The notes: generated from the sequence alone by a model not told the origin. A stretch of DNA of 64,000 nt from Ampullaceana balthica (GCA_944989445.1 CALYLW010001192.1:106001-170000), one strand, 5' to 3'. Counted from the stretch's first letter, positions 12,130 through 25,040 are shown. Numbers and translations: made by a program.

Positions 12130-13005
12130 TATAGCCATAGTAATAAAATCATCTATATAACTAGTATTGAGCTCCAACATTTAAAAACACAGCTTTTGAT
12201 TAAAAGTTGCTCTAATGGTGGTGGTTTAAAAAAAAATATATTTATATATTTTGAGGGTCGGGGGGTGGAATAAAACGTTTGGAAATAAGTAAATATATTT
12301 CAATATTCTTATTCATTGTATGCATTATCAAAAAGTGAAATGCTTTTTTAAAGTTTCAAGTAATTGAAGCTTTTAAAATTAGCGTTAGTGTTTCATTAAG
12401 TTTGTTATATTGCGCTAGCATAATAAATAATAGCAAGAAAAACGTGGTTATGAGTAAATAGCAGTGTACAAGTAGTGTTAGAACGGTAGATTTTTGTTGT
12501 ATCCCGTATTTCATTATTAATTTGTTTTTTTTTAATTTTATGTTTACGGTTTTAGTTTGGGTCAAATAATTGGGTATTATTATGTTCAATGTCTCACTTC
12601 CGAATTAAGTTTTCAGACAACGTCCTGATGATGTTTTTTTTTGTTTTTTTGTTTGTATCATTTCTATTTATTTTAAGTGTCTGTCACATGATTAGGTGTT
12701 AAAAGTAGTAAATATTTTAATAAATGTCTGCGTATTATTCTTGTTTTCGGTAATAAATCGTAAGCAATAACTGCTATTACCTAAAAAATGCATCGTCTTG
12801 ACTTTATATGATGCATTGGCTGTTAGTATCACTGTTGACTTTATCTTGTTAGTAAATGCGATTTTTTTATTTAAAAAAAAATATTATTATGTATCTTTTC
12901 CTTTTAAATTGAGGATTGTTATTTTCTTAATATTTAAAGTGTACATGTTAGTGGTTGCAAAAGGAATCATTTAAATAAAACAACCCCGTAAAAACAACGT
13001 TTTTG
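12130..13005. other. AT-rich intergenic stretch, nothing recognised
   Basis: No exon-like frame, RNA gene or terminal repeat was found. Poly-T and poly-A runs are common. Confidence 0.4.
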
Positions 13006-13010
13006 ACTAT

Positions 13011-13514
13011 AAATCCCTTATATATGAGACATAACTAAAAGTATTTATTATGTTCAAACGCGACAAACATTTACAGACTGAAACAGAAATGATCTCCCCT
13101 GGCTTTAAAACTGGGGGAAGGGGGACGGGGTGTGGACATGGACGGGTTGCGTCAACGCGTTAACTCAAATCCAGGTGGTTTACCTGGTTAAAACACGAGA
13201 TGTGTTCACCTATGGCTGGCGTGAAGTCAAGTGACCCGTAAAATGTAAACAATAGCGGCCGCTACATAGAGTGTATATAGATAAACTATAAATGCATTAA
13301 TTTAATTACGGTACGTTCAATCGATCTGAAATTCTGATATCATGCATTGTTAGATGACACGGGTCCGTGTGCCAAATTTCAGCTCGATGGCTTCACGGAA
13401 AATGGGTCATTTTTTTACTTTTGTTTTTCCGCCCGCCCAAGACAGAGAGAAAGAGACAGAGATCACGAGAGAGAGAGACAGAGACGGCGGTGAAGTCAAT
13501 ACAAGGGATTTAAA
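13011..13514. mobile_element. MITE family M3, copy b
   Basis: The left end tataaatcccttatat and the right end caagggattta form the M3 inverted termini. Diagnostic inner blocks are tggctggcgtgaagtcaa, acggtacgttc, gatctgaaattctgata, gccaaatttcagctcgatgg and a GAGA-rich tract near 13440-13490. Non-coding. Confidence 0.75.
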
Positions 13515-15653
13515 AACTATATAACAACATATTTATTCTATTTAAAATGAAAGCTAGTTCAAATGGAAATATTCTCATGTATTGTAAGCATCTTGGGTAA
13601 CATCTAAGAAGGTTACTGGGATTAGCGTTCAAAATTCAATAACGGATTAGAATTAGATATTGCAACATGTTTTCTTTACACATCATTTACATCTTTTATG
13701 TCGTGTCTCCTAAACATATGTAGATATTGATTTTCTTGCATAAATTGCAGTCCGCCTGTTTGTCTAACTTTATTACACAAAATTTCTCAGGTTGTTTTCG
13801 TTAAAAGACTTATTAATTTTTAAATTACGTCTATTCACAGCCAGATAAAAATGAACGAGTTTATGTTGTGAAACTTTTTTTTAAAAATCCATGATATAGT
13901 AGTGGGAATTAAAACACATGATTATGTGTTCCTATAATTTTCAACTGTAATGAAACAAGTCATCAACACAAAACTTCTGACAGTTAGAAAGAGATAGTGT
14001 ACAGTTAAAGCTTAATAGTCATCATGTGATGACAGAGAATATAATATTATCCTGGTTACAAGATTTCATAAAGATGTATGAAAATAATCAGGAAACATGA
14101 ATACGGATGTTGGTATATTGCCAAGAGATTATGCACATATGCAAGAGCTAAGTCGTAGAATAATAAAGTGATAGAAGAATTCATATAAAAAATAAAACTC
14201 AATTTTTTCTGAATATTCCGTTAATACCCAACATAACATTAACATGTTTAGATTATAGCTAATGGAATTTTAAGAAATACGTTTGTTGCAATATTTTCTA
14301 GTTCGATTTGCGACAGCTCATATTAACATTTAAAGAGAAAATGGCAAATTTAAATTGGTTATTTCTAAGGTAGTCTACCGTAATTAAAATAAAAATATAA
14401 AGTTTTCTCCTGAAAGCGTCTACAGTTACAAATGGTTTAAGTAAAGGAGTAGGACATTGGCATAAACTAAGTTCTGAGCAACATATATTCCACGGAGTTG
14501 TGTACTTAAGATTAGCAAGTAACGGATTAAATCAACACTTAGACCCTACGTATAGACACATGTACCAATACGCCGATAGGCCGTGCGGATGAATGAGATC
14601 CACCACGCGTTATTCAGCAGGATTAGCGTGGGCTTCTCATATCAAATAATATAACTCAGCAATTTTATTTTTTTATTTTTTTTTAAAACTTTTTTTTGGA
14701 CTGATATTGAACCTAAATTTGTCTCCAATGGTTTTCGATCCGCACTCGTCATTGTTGTCCATTGGTGAAAAAAAAAGTGGCCCCTTATCTAGATAGACCT
14801 TCATATCAAATTGATGTCTAGTCTGGCCGTACGCAAATATTTTGGAAAGATACGATGTTTGAAAATAATATGATACTTAAAGTTTTAAGCTAAATTCATC
14901 TACATGCTACTTAATTAATAACTACTTATATCATTGTTAACACATTGAATTTGCATTAAATGACGGCTAACATTTGTAAATTACTAAACAAAATCATATG
15001 CTTAGGCAGCCGCGTGTGTCTTTAAGTGGTTTATTAACATGTCGGACATGTTTGAATACCATCAGAATGATTTTGAACACGATCCTTCCTGGACTGATGT
15101 CTGGACTTATCAGCCTGATGTCTGTTTGCCACACATACTACTGCACCGTTCTGTATTAGAGTAAAAAAAGAATAGAATGTATATTCTTGCATCGGTCTTT
15201 TATAAGGATTAATAGTTACTTTAGAAATAGTTGAATACAGGTTATATATGTATATATATATTTATATATATTTTTTTTATATATATATATATTTTTTTTT
15301 ATTTAACACTGTTAAAAAGAAATTTCTAATAGCTTAAGTATTGTTATTTGAAAATGTAACCGTCTAATCACATTTTCTAAAATTACAACACTGACTAAAT
15401 ATTTCGTGATGGCTGTTTTTATTAAAATTTTGTTATATTCAATTCCCATTTTAGTATTGTTAATTACCATGAATATTCATTTGGCCCCTATTGCATTCTG
15501 AAAGACTTTGTAAGTTATTACATACCGTATATATTCGTTCTAAAGCCGACATTGTTTGGACAAAATCTAAGGTGAAAGGTTAGGGGTCGGCTAACGAGAG
15601 GGTCATATGTGATTTCTGCATGTACATTGAATATAAGTGTTGTTATTGTAGAT
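13515..15653. other. Intergenic stretch with one unexplained 41-codon frame
   Basis: No family was recognised. A short ATG frame at 15039-15164 (plus) reads MSDMFEYHQNDFEHDPSWTD at its start and ends at TAA. Its composition is not low-complexity, but it has no recognised homologue and no visible gene context. An AT microsatellite-like tract lies at 15245-15300. Confidence 0.3.
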
Positions 15654-17722
15654 CAGTGGTTCCAAAACTTTTTTGACCCATGGACCCCCTTTATAGTTGA
15701 ACTGACCACAAATCCAAAAAGCATCATTTTGATGAAGAAGTATTTATTCAAATTATAACATTTGTTTAAATTAAATTTATAACATTTATTGACTAGGATG
15801 AACATGATAATATATTATGAGTGTAAATATGCCTGACTTAATGTTTGTTATGTAGCAACCGCTAATCCTCATGAGCACTAATTTCTAGTCAGTTTCTATT
15901 TGTTTGTTATGAGGTTCACAACGGCACTGACTCCTTGTTCTCCCAAATAGGAAGACGGGAAAGCAGTCAAAACTTCTGTACACTAACCCATAATGCAGGA
16001 TATAAAAGTTGGATCTGTTTTTGGAACCAGAATTTGAGGTATCCTTGTTCAAACATTGGTTTAAGTTCCTCATTTATGGATTTTCAAAACGCTACTCCGG
16101 TATTAGCATGGTTTTATATGTGTTAGAAATCTGAGTTTGCCAACGCGCAAAAGGGTTAAACTTCCAGTCGGTTAATATTGAAATGAAAAATGTCCTCAAA
16201 TCTTAAGCTCAGACTGCATGACAGTAAGCCATGAAATCTTCATCTCTATTTTGCAAATTTTGAAAGATTTGGAAACTGTTAACATTCTCCTATTCCCAAG
16301 TCTATATTTTTGTCTTTCTTTTTTTACAGAAAAAGGTTTGAAACAAACGCAGACATTTAGACTTTTAGTATTATCACATTTAATTTGCCACCTTGTAGTT
16401 TAAAATTAGTTTCGTTAAATTGCGCAAATATATCATTCATAAATACTTAATGATATGTCATTATTTAGTTAATTGTGTCGCAAATGTTTGTCTTTACTTT
16501 CCAGGTATACAAACACCGAATAAAAGGGGGGCATAAAATCAATTTAAACTATACAGTTTTGATAACGAAAGTAGCTCTGCTTGAATTATTAAACGATTAT
16601 AGTTTTCGTAATTTACCAAAAAAAGTTTAGCAAATAATCCCCCATTGAAGACATTAATTTTGATTTTATTAACTTCTCTAATGGCATAATCTAGGCATAC
16701 ATGAAAACTTTCAAGAAGATTTTTGCAACTAAATGATTTCGCTGAATGACACAATGCACTGAAAATACATTCGTTACACCTTGTTTTGATTATGCTATAC
16801 ATTCAAAGGTATAGCTTTAAGCTTAATAAAAAATCATGTAAATTCAGTAAATAACGTTGCGCCTTTTGTATAGGTTTTCAAACAATTAGCCATACTTCAA
16901 ATATTCACCAACGCTAGATTGTCGACATTTTTTCTTCGGCTCACACATTCTCTTATCTGTTGTAACAAACCAGCAGTTGTGTTAAAATTGAAGTGATGGG
17001 GTGCAGACCACACCCGGTTACACCCTCAGAAGGGTGACACCAATGTGTAAAATTATGCATGTTCACATTATTTGGCATTGGCAGACTCGGAGGAGGTCTA
17101 TGGGATAAGATGTGAGGGGGTGACACATGAACTACCGCAATGGGTAACACAAACCCTTTGACGCCTCTGCAAACCACTGTTAATATTTATTAACGTTTTC
17201 ATTGGAATGCTGCAGTAAAGCTTTTTTGCAATAACAAAAAAAAATGATTTAAGGATACAGTTAAATAAATATGACTTACCGATATATGAAAATTAACCCA
17301 ACATTGCAAGCCTCGTTAATTCAAGTTAAAAAATTGTATTTTTCTGACCTACTTATTGGAATTCTGCATTTCTTATGCATCAAACTTCACGTTAATAAAC
17401 CAAATGTTTTGCTTGGTTACAGCTGTGAAAAATACCGTAGTTCTACTTCTGTTTCTAGGTAAAACAACATTGTATTCCATGACTGAGAGCACCTCAGATG
17501 GTTACTAAGTGGTAAAAGAAAAAAAGCAATCAGAACTATATATCTTATGATTTATTTTAATTTCCATGTTAATAAAATGGATCATTTTATTTTTTAGTAT
17601 ATTAAACCTTGTGCGGACCCCTGACGTTGTTCAGTGACCCAATATCAATTTTAATTTCCCACGGACCCCTGAATCGTTCCGGGAATCCCTGGGGTACGTG
17701 GGGACCACTTTGGGAACTACTG
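15654..17722. mobile_element. hAT-type DNA transposon, non-autonomous, perfect 8-bp TSD
   Basis: The left terminus cagtggttccaaaac and the right terminus (reverse complement cagtagttcccaaag) are inverted repeats of the hAT CAGNG type. The 8 bp ttgtagat occurs immediately outside both ends (15646-15653 and 17723-17730), an exact target-site duplication of the size hAT elements make. The internal 2.07 kb holds only short interrupted frames, so it is probably a deletion derivative or decayed. A different MITE (M5) lies inside at about 16980-17171. Confidence 0.88.
16980..17171. mobile_element. MITE family M5, copy a, nested in the hAT element
   Basis: Matches 18362-18553: blocks ggtgacaccaa, gtgtaaaatta, tcggaggaggtct and a terminal gacgcctctgc. 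The left end is shorter than in copy b. Confidence 0.65.
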
Positions 17723-18361
17723 TTGTAGATCATCAAGGTCCTTGTCTGCATTATACAATATTCGACTGCTCTACTATAAGCTCTTTGTTCTTTAAGCGCA
17801 ACAAAAGTAGCAGGCTTTTACATCGAGTATATATGTGGGATGTGTTACAGATATGTAACAGTGAGCACTGACATGTGTTTGTTTCTTTTCAGATTATGGT
17901 AGTAGTAGTTTTAAATATTTATTTTTAAATTAGTTTCCTTTTTTTCCATTTAATTTTGGTGTTAAACAAAAGCAATGCGGTGAATAACTTTAACATAAAT
18001 TATGTTACATTATAGATGTATCGCTTGCATATTTATGATTTTTATGGTCAGTATGTGTTTATTTTTTTATTCCTCATTTACCCTTATATTGCGAGTTATC
18101 CCACCTTATGCCAAAGTATAGTTCTTTCTAGCAAGAAATACTTTTCAACAAATGGACACAAGACATCTTTATAGTCCCAATTCTAAACATACAAAAGGTT
18201 GAAATGCCTATCTAATGAATTTCTTCATCATAGCCACTGACAGCATTGCTCTTGTCACCTGGGTGCAAGGACATAAAGTCGCAAGTGGCTATGTAAAGAT
18301 GGCTGTATCTAAATTTCTTCACCCTCATGGCACGTACGCCAGTAAGAAACGTGTCGTAAGT

Positions 18362-18553
18362 GCAGAGGCGTCCCTAAGGGGTGCGGGTGGAGTGGACCAA
18401 ACCTGGTAACACGATCTCGATGGGCGAAACCAAAGCGTAAAATTAAGTATTTTCACGTTATTCCGCACTGACAGAATCGGAGGAGGTCTGTGGGGATTAG
18501 TCGTGAGGGGTTGGCACGATGAGATACCACAATGGATGACACCAACCATAGTG
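18362..18553. mobile_element. MITE family M5, copy b (CAGAGGCGTC...GACGCCACT termini)
   Basis: The termini cagaggcgtccctaa and the reverse complement of gtgacgccactt form inverted repeats about 190 bp apart. The interior matches copy a at 16.98 kb. The termini suggest a hAT-derived MITE. Confidence 0.7.
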
Positions 18554-18560
18554 ACGCCAC

Positions 18561-19386
18561 TTCGTCAATGAATATTTACTCAATGCTGCACACAAAAAAA
18601 AACGAGTTCCAGAGTGTCTGTTTGGCATATCTTTACATTAAATGATTGTCTTTGAAAAACAACACAGATTGCCTGTTCGGCCTGTTCATTTCCCGGGGCG
18701 TATTCTTAGCTATTTCAATAAATAATTATGGACCTCAAATTTAACAGTAAAAAATGAAACGAGAATAACGTTACAAAGTAAAAGAAAAAATAAACAAAAA
18801 AAAACTGAAGAAAATTAGAAACGAAACAAATCAATAATTTTGCCAAATATATATTGTTTTAAATATTTTAATTCATCTTTTATCCTTGTTGTAAAATGTA
18901 TACTTGTTATATTCTTTCTACATTTATTCTTTTTTTTTAAATTTGTAAGCTTAGAATAGTTAATACTTTTATTTTAGTACATTTGAAGCTCAGATTGTCC
19001 TTAAATGACATATTTTCATTAAATGAAATAATGCATCACTAAAATATCCCAATTAAGTGATAACATTACCTTCACATGTTGATAATACAGTGTAATATCA
19101 TGACGGTTAAACACAAGACATAGGGAAATTAAAGTCACAAATGTACGGTATTTCTGTAGGGGATACAATATGACACGACATTGCTCTTTTCTCTAATCGT
19201 GTATATGTTTACAAATTGAATAGGAAGTCCTTAACGCCTGGTATGTCTAATATCTACATTAGTATGTTTAAGACAAAATTACTCTTAATAGAAATATATA
19301 TCAATACCAATAACTTCAATTTTAAACATCATAATAAACATTTTAAGGGTTCACATTAGAACAATATTTACACTATACATTTTTTA
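18561..19386. other. Intergenic stretch, nothing recognised
   Basis: AT-rich sequence between a MITE and the 3' end of GCNT copy 3. No coding or RNA feature seen. Confidence 0.4.
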
Positions 19387-19494
19387 TTACAAAATTTCAT
19401 TTCGTACAAACTGTAAATTAGAATAATAAGCTTCATGAAATACCTTAGCTCCTAGGTAAGTATCCCGCGTGTCGTTGAAGAGTTTCTCTTCTAG

Positions 19495-19709
19495 TATGCA
19501 AGAACAAACTTATACAGATTTTCGTTCTTCCCATCCGGAATTCGGGCGTGGAATGGGGTGCCTGAAGAAACCAGGAAAGCGAACATTTTATCAACATTTA
19601 AAACTCTAATAAGAATGCAGGACTAAACACAAACCATAGATAAGCGTAGGATGCAATAATCTTCTGTATAGAAGGAGCGTCTGAAACAGATAAGATGATA
19701 AGATAGTCA
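19495..19709 (+). mobile_element. 5'-truncated LINE 3' end inserted in exon 5 of GCNT copy 3
   Basis: The exon homology stops at ctcttctagtat and resumes at acccaatgaccacacgg. The insert reads FFPSGIRAWNGVPEE...ANILSTFKTLIR then a stop, the typical C-terminus of Jockey/CR1-like LINE reverse-transcriptase ORFs. A 3' UTR and a (GATAA)-type tail follow. The last ~50 bp (gcaataatcttctgtatag, ggagcgtctg) recur in the tRNA-SINE at 41909-42200. An exact target duplication is not clear (tagt may flank both sides). Confidence 0.75.
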
Positions 19710-19888
19710 CCCAATGACCACACGGTATACTTCCAGAAGGAACTTGTTAGCAATAGATGCTTGGCCTGGACTAACTTAATCAGATCAGCTGTCAAAATTT
19801 TAAAAAAAGATTAAAAAAAAGATAAATACTGGAATTATAATTTGATATTATATATATTATTTATTATAACTGTACTTTATATACATGT

Positions 19889-21572
19889 TACAGGCCAAGT
19901 GTGAAATTGAGACCTTTTATAGTCTATAGAATACATAGGCAATTTATAGAATGCCTGATGGGTTCAGGCAAAATATGAAATGATTGCTATGAGATGAGTT
20001 GTCACCCGGCAAAGTATGTAATTGGGATACTTTCATTTTTACAGCCACTGATGTTGGCACTTTGGTCGTTGTTTGATGAGGGAGATCGAAGCCTGTGAGT
20101 GTTAAAAGTTATTGTAAGACAGCGTTTAGCCGGTACTAGGTTCCACTACCAGATCAAAGACAATATTTCCAAAATTCTTCTCTCGACATCAGATTATATC
20201 AAACGGCTGATCCACAGACATTCTCCAACAACGTGTCCCCTTGGATTGCTGTGTGAACATGTCGGAAGAGAATGTATTGCTAGAACAGGAATCTTGCCAT
20301 GTTGACATGCATCGACGGTTCTACGATGAGTTATCTAAAGTAAGAGCCAATGATGCTAAAAACAGCGCTTTTGTAAACCGAAACTTTTACCAAAATTTGG
20401 TGGACGATGTGAACATGTCTAAGACCACCATTAAGCAAGAACCACGGGATTATTGACATGGGAAAGAATATGATGTCATGATTGTGGAAAATAAGAGAAA
20501 GTTGGTATAACCCGATAAAGAAGGCGTGAGTGCCATTCTGTTTTACGTCGTGGACTCCGAGATATTTGACGTACTTCATAAAGCCCATTTGGCCATTGGT
20601 TATGGAGGACGCGACAGAATGTTGAAAGAATTTTTACCCAAATACAAGAATGCTACACGACATGATATTAAACTGGGTACTAACCTTAGTGCACCTTGCC
20701 AGAACAAAACAAAAAGGCGTCAGAAAAGGCATATTGTTAAGCTAATGGCTTTTTATGAATTCAACTCTTGTTGTCAGATCGATCTTATCGACTTTCAATC
20801 CCACCCTGATGGGGAATACAATTTTATAATTGGTGTTTCAAGATCATACTACCAAGTCCGTGGTTCTCAGTGCCCTGAAGACAAAGAGGGCACAAGAAGT
20901 AGCTTACCGGCTCGTAGACATATTTACGTTGCTTGGTGTCAAATGATCCAAAAGTCCGATAACGGCAGAGAATTAGCAAACAATGTGGTAAGAAGCAATT
21001 GGGAGTACTGGCCAACCTTGAAGATCATTCATGGTAAGCGCAACACTCACAAAGCTAAGGGAGCGTAGAAAGAGATAACCAGGACATTAAAAATATGCTG
21101 TGAGCTTGGATGTAAGATGAAAAAACTGGCCACTGGAGTGAGGGGTTACGGTTTGTCCAACTCAAGAAGAACATTGCTTTTCATTCTGGTATTAAAAGAT
21201 CACCATACGAAGCTCTCTTTGGCTGCATAGCTAAAGTAGGCCTCACAACGTAGTCCCTGACTGACGATAATTTACAAGATGTGGAATCAGACGAAGACCT
21301 CGAAAAAATAATACAGAGCGTACATCGTGTGCTTTATTTTGTATTACCTGTCACTTTAAAATACATAATTATCACTAAAGTCTTTTGTTGTGCTCTTTTT
21401 ACACTTTGCCTAAACGAAATACGGCATTCTAAAGAATGCTTAGGCATTATGTTTAATACCTAGACAAAGTATGCAAAAGTTTTACAAATTTCATACTTTG
21501 CCTGAAACCATCAGGCATTCTATTTATTGCCTAGACATTCTATAAAATGCCTGATTTCACACTTTGCCTGTA
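19889..21572 (+). mobile_element. Ginger-like DNA transposon with ~85-90-bp terminal inverted repeats
   Basis: The left end tacaggccaagtgtgaaat and the right end (reverse complement tacaggcaaagtgtgaaat) match and continue for about 85-90 bp with small indels, through the shared blocks taggcaat, tagaatgcctgatgg and ttcaggcaaa. Between them lies one plus-strand integrase-like pseudogene. An integrase of the Ty3/Gypsy type inside TIRs, with no LTRs, is the definition of Ginger elements (established family knowledge); the subfamily and the target duplication are not resolved. It sits in intron 4 of GCNT copy 3, opposite in orientation. Confidence 0.75.
20241..21320 (+). pseudogene. KRBA2/SCAND3-type integrase, degenerate
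   Basis: One frame runs from about 20241 to 21068 with stops at 20454-20456, 20508-20510 and 21066-21068. The continuation (FVQ, NIAFHSGIKRSPYEALFGC, KVGLTT) is in another frame from about 21128. Recognisable parts in order: a zinc-binding-like segment (LHKAHLAIGYGGRDRM, later a lone C in SAPCQNK where CxxC is usual); catalytic block 1 (QIDLIDFQ and HPDGEYNFI); catalytic block 2 (SDNGREL); and the HGKRNTH region before the expected glutamate. These are hallmarks of the integrase domain shared by KRBA2-like, SCAND3-like and Ginger proteins. In life the enzyme would cut and join transposon ends. This copy cannot encode a full protein. Confidence 0.8.
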
Positions 21573-21594
21573 TAATGTACATATATATATATAT

Positions 21595-22210
21595 ATATAC
21601 TAGCTGATATACCCGGCTTTCACAGGCCTGCGTCGTTGATCCAATTTTGTACCTCACCCGCTACGGTCCCGTTTATTATGGGTTCTCGTTCTAGGCGGAG
21701 TAACTTTCACTTTTATAATTCCATGTTGTTTTTTTTATTAAATTCCCCATTATGATCCCGTTGCGTAATGGGGTCCCACGAAGTAAATCCCTTTCCCCTA
21801 TTATCAATTTGCTTAAAGGGATCCCGTCTTTGGTAGAATTCCTCTCCCTCATATGATGCCATACTTTATTTCAGATTTCATGCCCGTCATGATCCCATTT
21901 CAGAATGCTATTATATTCGTGATTCAATCCATGTGTCCGATGTGATACATCGAAAAAATCACATATCCCAGTAAAACCCTATTGTAAAATGGAATCCCGT
22001 TCTTGATCGAAACCTCTTCACCACTATTATCCCGTTGCATAATGAAATCCCATGCTTTGTCGACTCCCTTAAGCCAAAGCTATCCCATAATTCATGGGAT
22101 AACATACCATAGTATGATCCCAAAAATATTCCATTTTCGTCAAATCCCTTTCCCAATACTTAGGTTTTTATTTATTTACCCCAGTATGATCCCATTGCAT
22201 TACAAATAAT
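21595..22210 (+). repeat. Dispersed repeat rich in GATCCCNTT...AATGGGAT motifs
   Basis: Starts at an (AT)n tract with actagctgatatacccgg and then repeats variants of gatcccgttgcgtaatggg and gaatcccgttcttg. Related sequence lies at about 41205-41330 (plus) and, reversed, at about 46060-46440. Non-coding family of unknown class. Confidence 0.6.
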
Positions 22211-22698
22211 AAGGGTATATACAATTCTTTTCTGGAAAATAGTTCGGCTAAAACTTTAAAACTTGTACAAATAACAGGGACTAACAATTAACAGAGATCT
22301 TGTAAATATACTATTTAAAATTTTCTAGAATGTTTTAGACATCCTATCCCGTGAGATTTAACAAACTGAAAATCAATCAGAAAAAAACAATTGGATAATA
22401 CTTTAAAGTGGATAATACTTTAAAGTGTATCAAATTAAAATCTGTTTTAAATTACAGAGACCTAAAAAAATTTAAGAAATTTCTAGAATAGTTCAGATCA
22501 TGCCCGAATCAGGTGTACAGTAGTACTAACCTTTCAGTCAAAAGTTTGACAAATAATGGGGGTTATACTTTAAAACTTCTCTGTGTAAAACATGCTAAGA
22601 AATATCAGATATCTTGCAAAAATAAAGTTTAAAGATTTCTAGAATATAACAAACCCTAAATAAAGTAAAATGAAACCAATTAAATTAATAGTCTGATA

Positions 22699-23432
22699 CA
22701 GTGGCGCAGCTAGCGGGTGGAGGGGACGGTCCGCCCTGGGCGGCACAAATCAGAGGGCGGCAATTGTTGACATTTGAACACTACAACCATTTCCGACAAC
22801 TGCTATTTTCTTTAAAAAGGGGGAGGGAAGGTGAACATTTTTTCTTAATTTTTCTAGTCTTAATGAACAGATCGCACAAGTTTTGTTTGGTTACATACTG
22901 GATGTTATAACTAAAGCAAAACAGTTAAAAAAATGTTAATCACTCAAAGAAGGAATCGTTTTTTTTGAAACTTAAGCGGTATACGTCATAGATGAGACAT
23001 TTATAAGAAAACAAAACAAAAACACATCACCGCTGGGCCGATTAATATTTGCTATTAATATCGCCGCGACATATTTTGCATGGAATTTCGACATTCACAG
23101 AATGATGTGCCAACAATTACCAATAAGGCATGGTGGTTCAAATATTGTGTTTAACTTGCAAGTACATGTAGTAATTTATATTATTGTTTCAGTTTTCAGA
23201 AAGTTATTGTAAGTTATTAAATTTTAATTATTTTTTTTTATTGCATTAAAGTAACACATGTAATGTGTGTTTTTCATTAAAATACAGTTATACATGAAAA
23301 ATGTCACGCCTCTCCATTTAGGTAATGTGTAAATAATTCTAGTTCTTCTATTTTAGCGAAAATTATTAAGATTTATGACAAGAATATGAAAATATTAAAA
23401 TTTCTCCTTTAAGTCGTTGTTACGCCTCTGAC
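22699..23432. mobile_element. Possible hAT-like element (CAGTGGCG...CGCCTCTG)
   Basis: cagtggcgcagctagc at the left and gttacgcctctg at the right are a weak inverted pair typical of hAT MITE ends, about 730 bp apart. No 8-bp duplication was found, so the right boundary is doubtful. Confidence 0.35.
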
Positions 23433-23889
23433 CACAATAGCCATAAATAATTTTGAAAAAGACGTATTGGAAATTTAATATTTCAAGCTTCTTGGAAAAA
23501 TTGACATCTGACGAATTAAATAGTAAAACGACATCATATGCTGGAATTTGATTCAATTCAATGCAACCTTTTTCTTTTCTATGTTATCTCCCTTTATGGG
23601 AACCCGTCATTTAAAAAAAATATTAATGCAAAACCCATTGCATGAAAAAAGAGATGTACTATTAGACAAGGCTGTTATGTTAGCCACTCAATTTGTGAAG
23701 AGTTTTAGATATAAACTGAACGCGGAGCTAGAAGGGAAAAAATATGAGTTTGGAAAATTACGAAGACGTGGTACAACGAGAAATGTTTTTATCCATTGAT
23801 GGAATTATAAAAGAACGCTTTGATTAGTGGCATATCCTTGCACGAAAATATTCGTATATGATACCATAAATTACTATATTGACATTCAT

Positions 23890-25040
23890 AACATGCTAAC
23901 CTGTACACAGTACACATAGTCCAGCCCACCTTTACAAAGTACACATAGTCCTGCCCACCTCTACAAAGTACACATAGTCCTGCTCACCTGTATAAATTAC
24001 ACATAGACCAGCTAACCTGTACAAAATACACATAGTCCTGCTAACCTGTACAAAGTACACATAGTCCTACTGAAATATACAAATTAATCACAGTCATGAT
24101 CACCTGTACAAAGTACACATAGTTCCAATCACCTGTACAAAGTACACAAAGTCCTGCTTACCTCTACAAAGTACATATATTCCTACTAACCTGTACAAAG
24201 TACACATAGTCCTGCTCACCTGTACAGAATACATATATTCCTACTAACTTGTACAAATTACACATAAACCTGCTCACCTGTACAAAGTATACATAATCCT
24301 GCACACCTTTTAAAAGTACATATAGTCCTGCTCACCTCTACAAAGTATACATAGTCCTGCTCACCTTTAGAAACTAAACATATTCCTGCTCACCTGTACA
24401 AAAGTAACACATCGTATAGCTCACCTGTAGAAAGTACACATAGTCTCATTCACCTGTACAAAGTACACACGGTCCTGCCCACCTTTACAAAGTACACATA
24501 GTCCTACTGAACTGTACAAATTACACGTAGTCCTGCTCACCTGTACAAAGTACATATATTTTTGCTAACCGTTACAAAGTACAGATAGTCCTGCTAACCT
24601 TTACAAAGTACCCATAGTCCTGCTCAACTGTACACATTACACAATGTCTAGCTCACCTGTACAAATTACACATAGTCCTGCTCTCCTTTGCAAAGTACAC
24701 AAAGTTCTACTTAACTGTACAAATTACACATACTCCTGTTCACCTGTAAAAAGTACACATAGTCCTGCTCACCTGTACAAAGGAAACAGTCATGCCTGCT
24801 CACCTGTACAAAGTAAACATAGTCCAGCTCACATGTACAAAGTACATATATACCTTCTTACCTGTACAAAGTACAAATAGTATGGCTCAACTGTACAAAG
24901 TACATATTGTCCTGATCAACTTTAAAAAGTACATATAGTCTTGCTCACCTGTAAGAAGTACATATAGTCCTCATCCCTTTACAAAACATACATAGTCCTG
25001 CTAACCTGTACAAAGTACATATACTCCTGCTCACCTTTAC
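23890..25040. repeat. Minisatellite of ~39 units, each a copy of an exon 3' end plus 5' splice site
   Basis: The unit is 29-30 bp, cacctgtacaaagtacacat followed by agtcctgct, with point variation between units. On the minus strand each unit reads ggactatgtgtactttgtac then AG|GTGAGC. The end of exon 4 of GCNT copy 3 (25035 and above) reads ggactttgtgtactttgtaa then AG|GTGAGC, so the exon end is itself the first unit of the array and the most likely source. Each unit also has a short inverted repeat, TGTAC-aaa-GTACA. There are no unique spacers, so it is not CRISPR-like. Confidence 0.9.

Noticed and set aside
12600..12660. Hammerhead ribozyme at CTGATGA (about 12625)
   Set aside because: No GAAA core or stem II partner follows; only poly-T.
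20331..21015. Minus-strand frames over the integrase
   Set aside because: Antisense shadows of the plus-strand integrase pseudogene, with no family signature.
23548..23799. 83-codon plus-strand frame
   Set aside because: No ATG at its start, no recognised family and no exon-like neighbours; left unannotated as a gene.
23890..25040. CRISPR-like regular repeats
   Set aside because: Units abut with no unique spacers, vary in sequence, and sit in a eukaryotic intron; it is a minisatellite.
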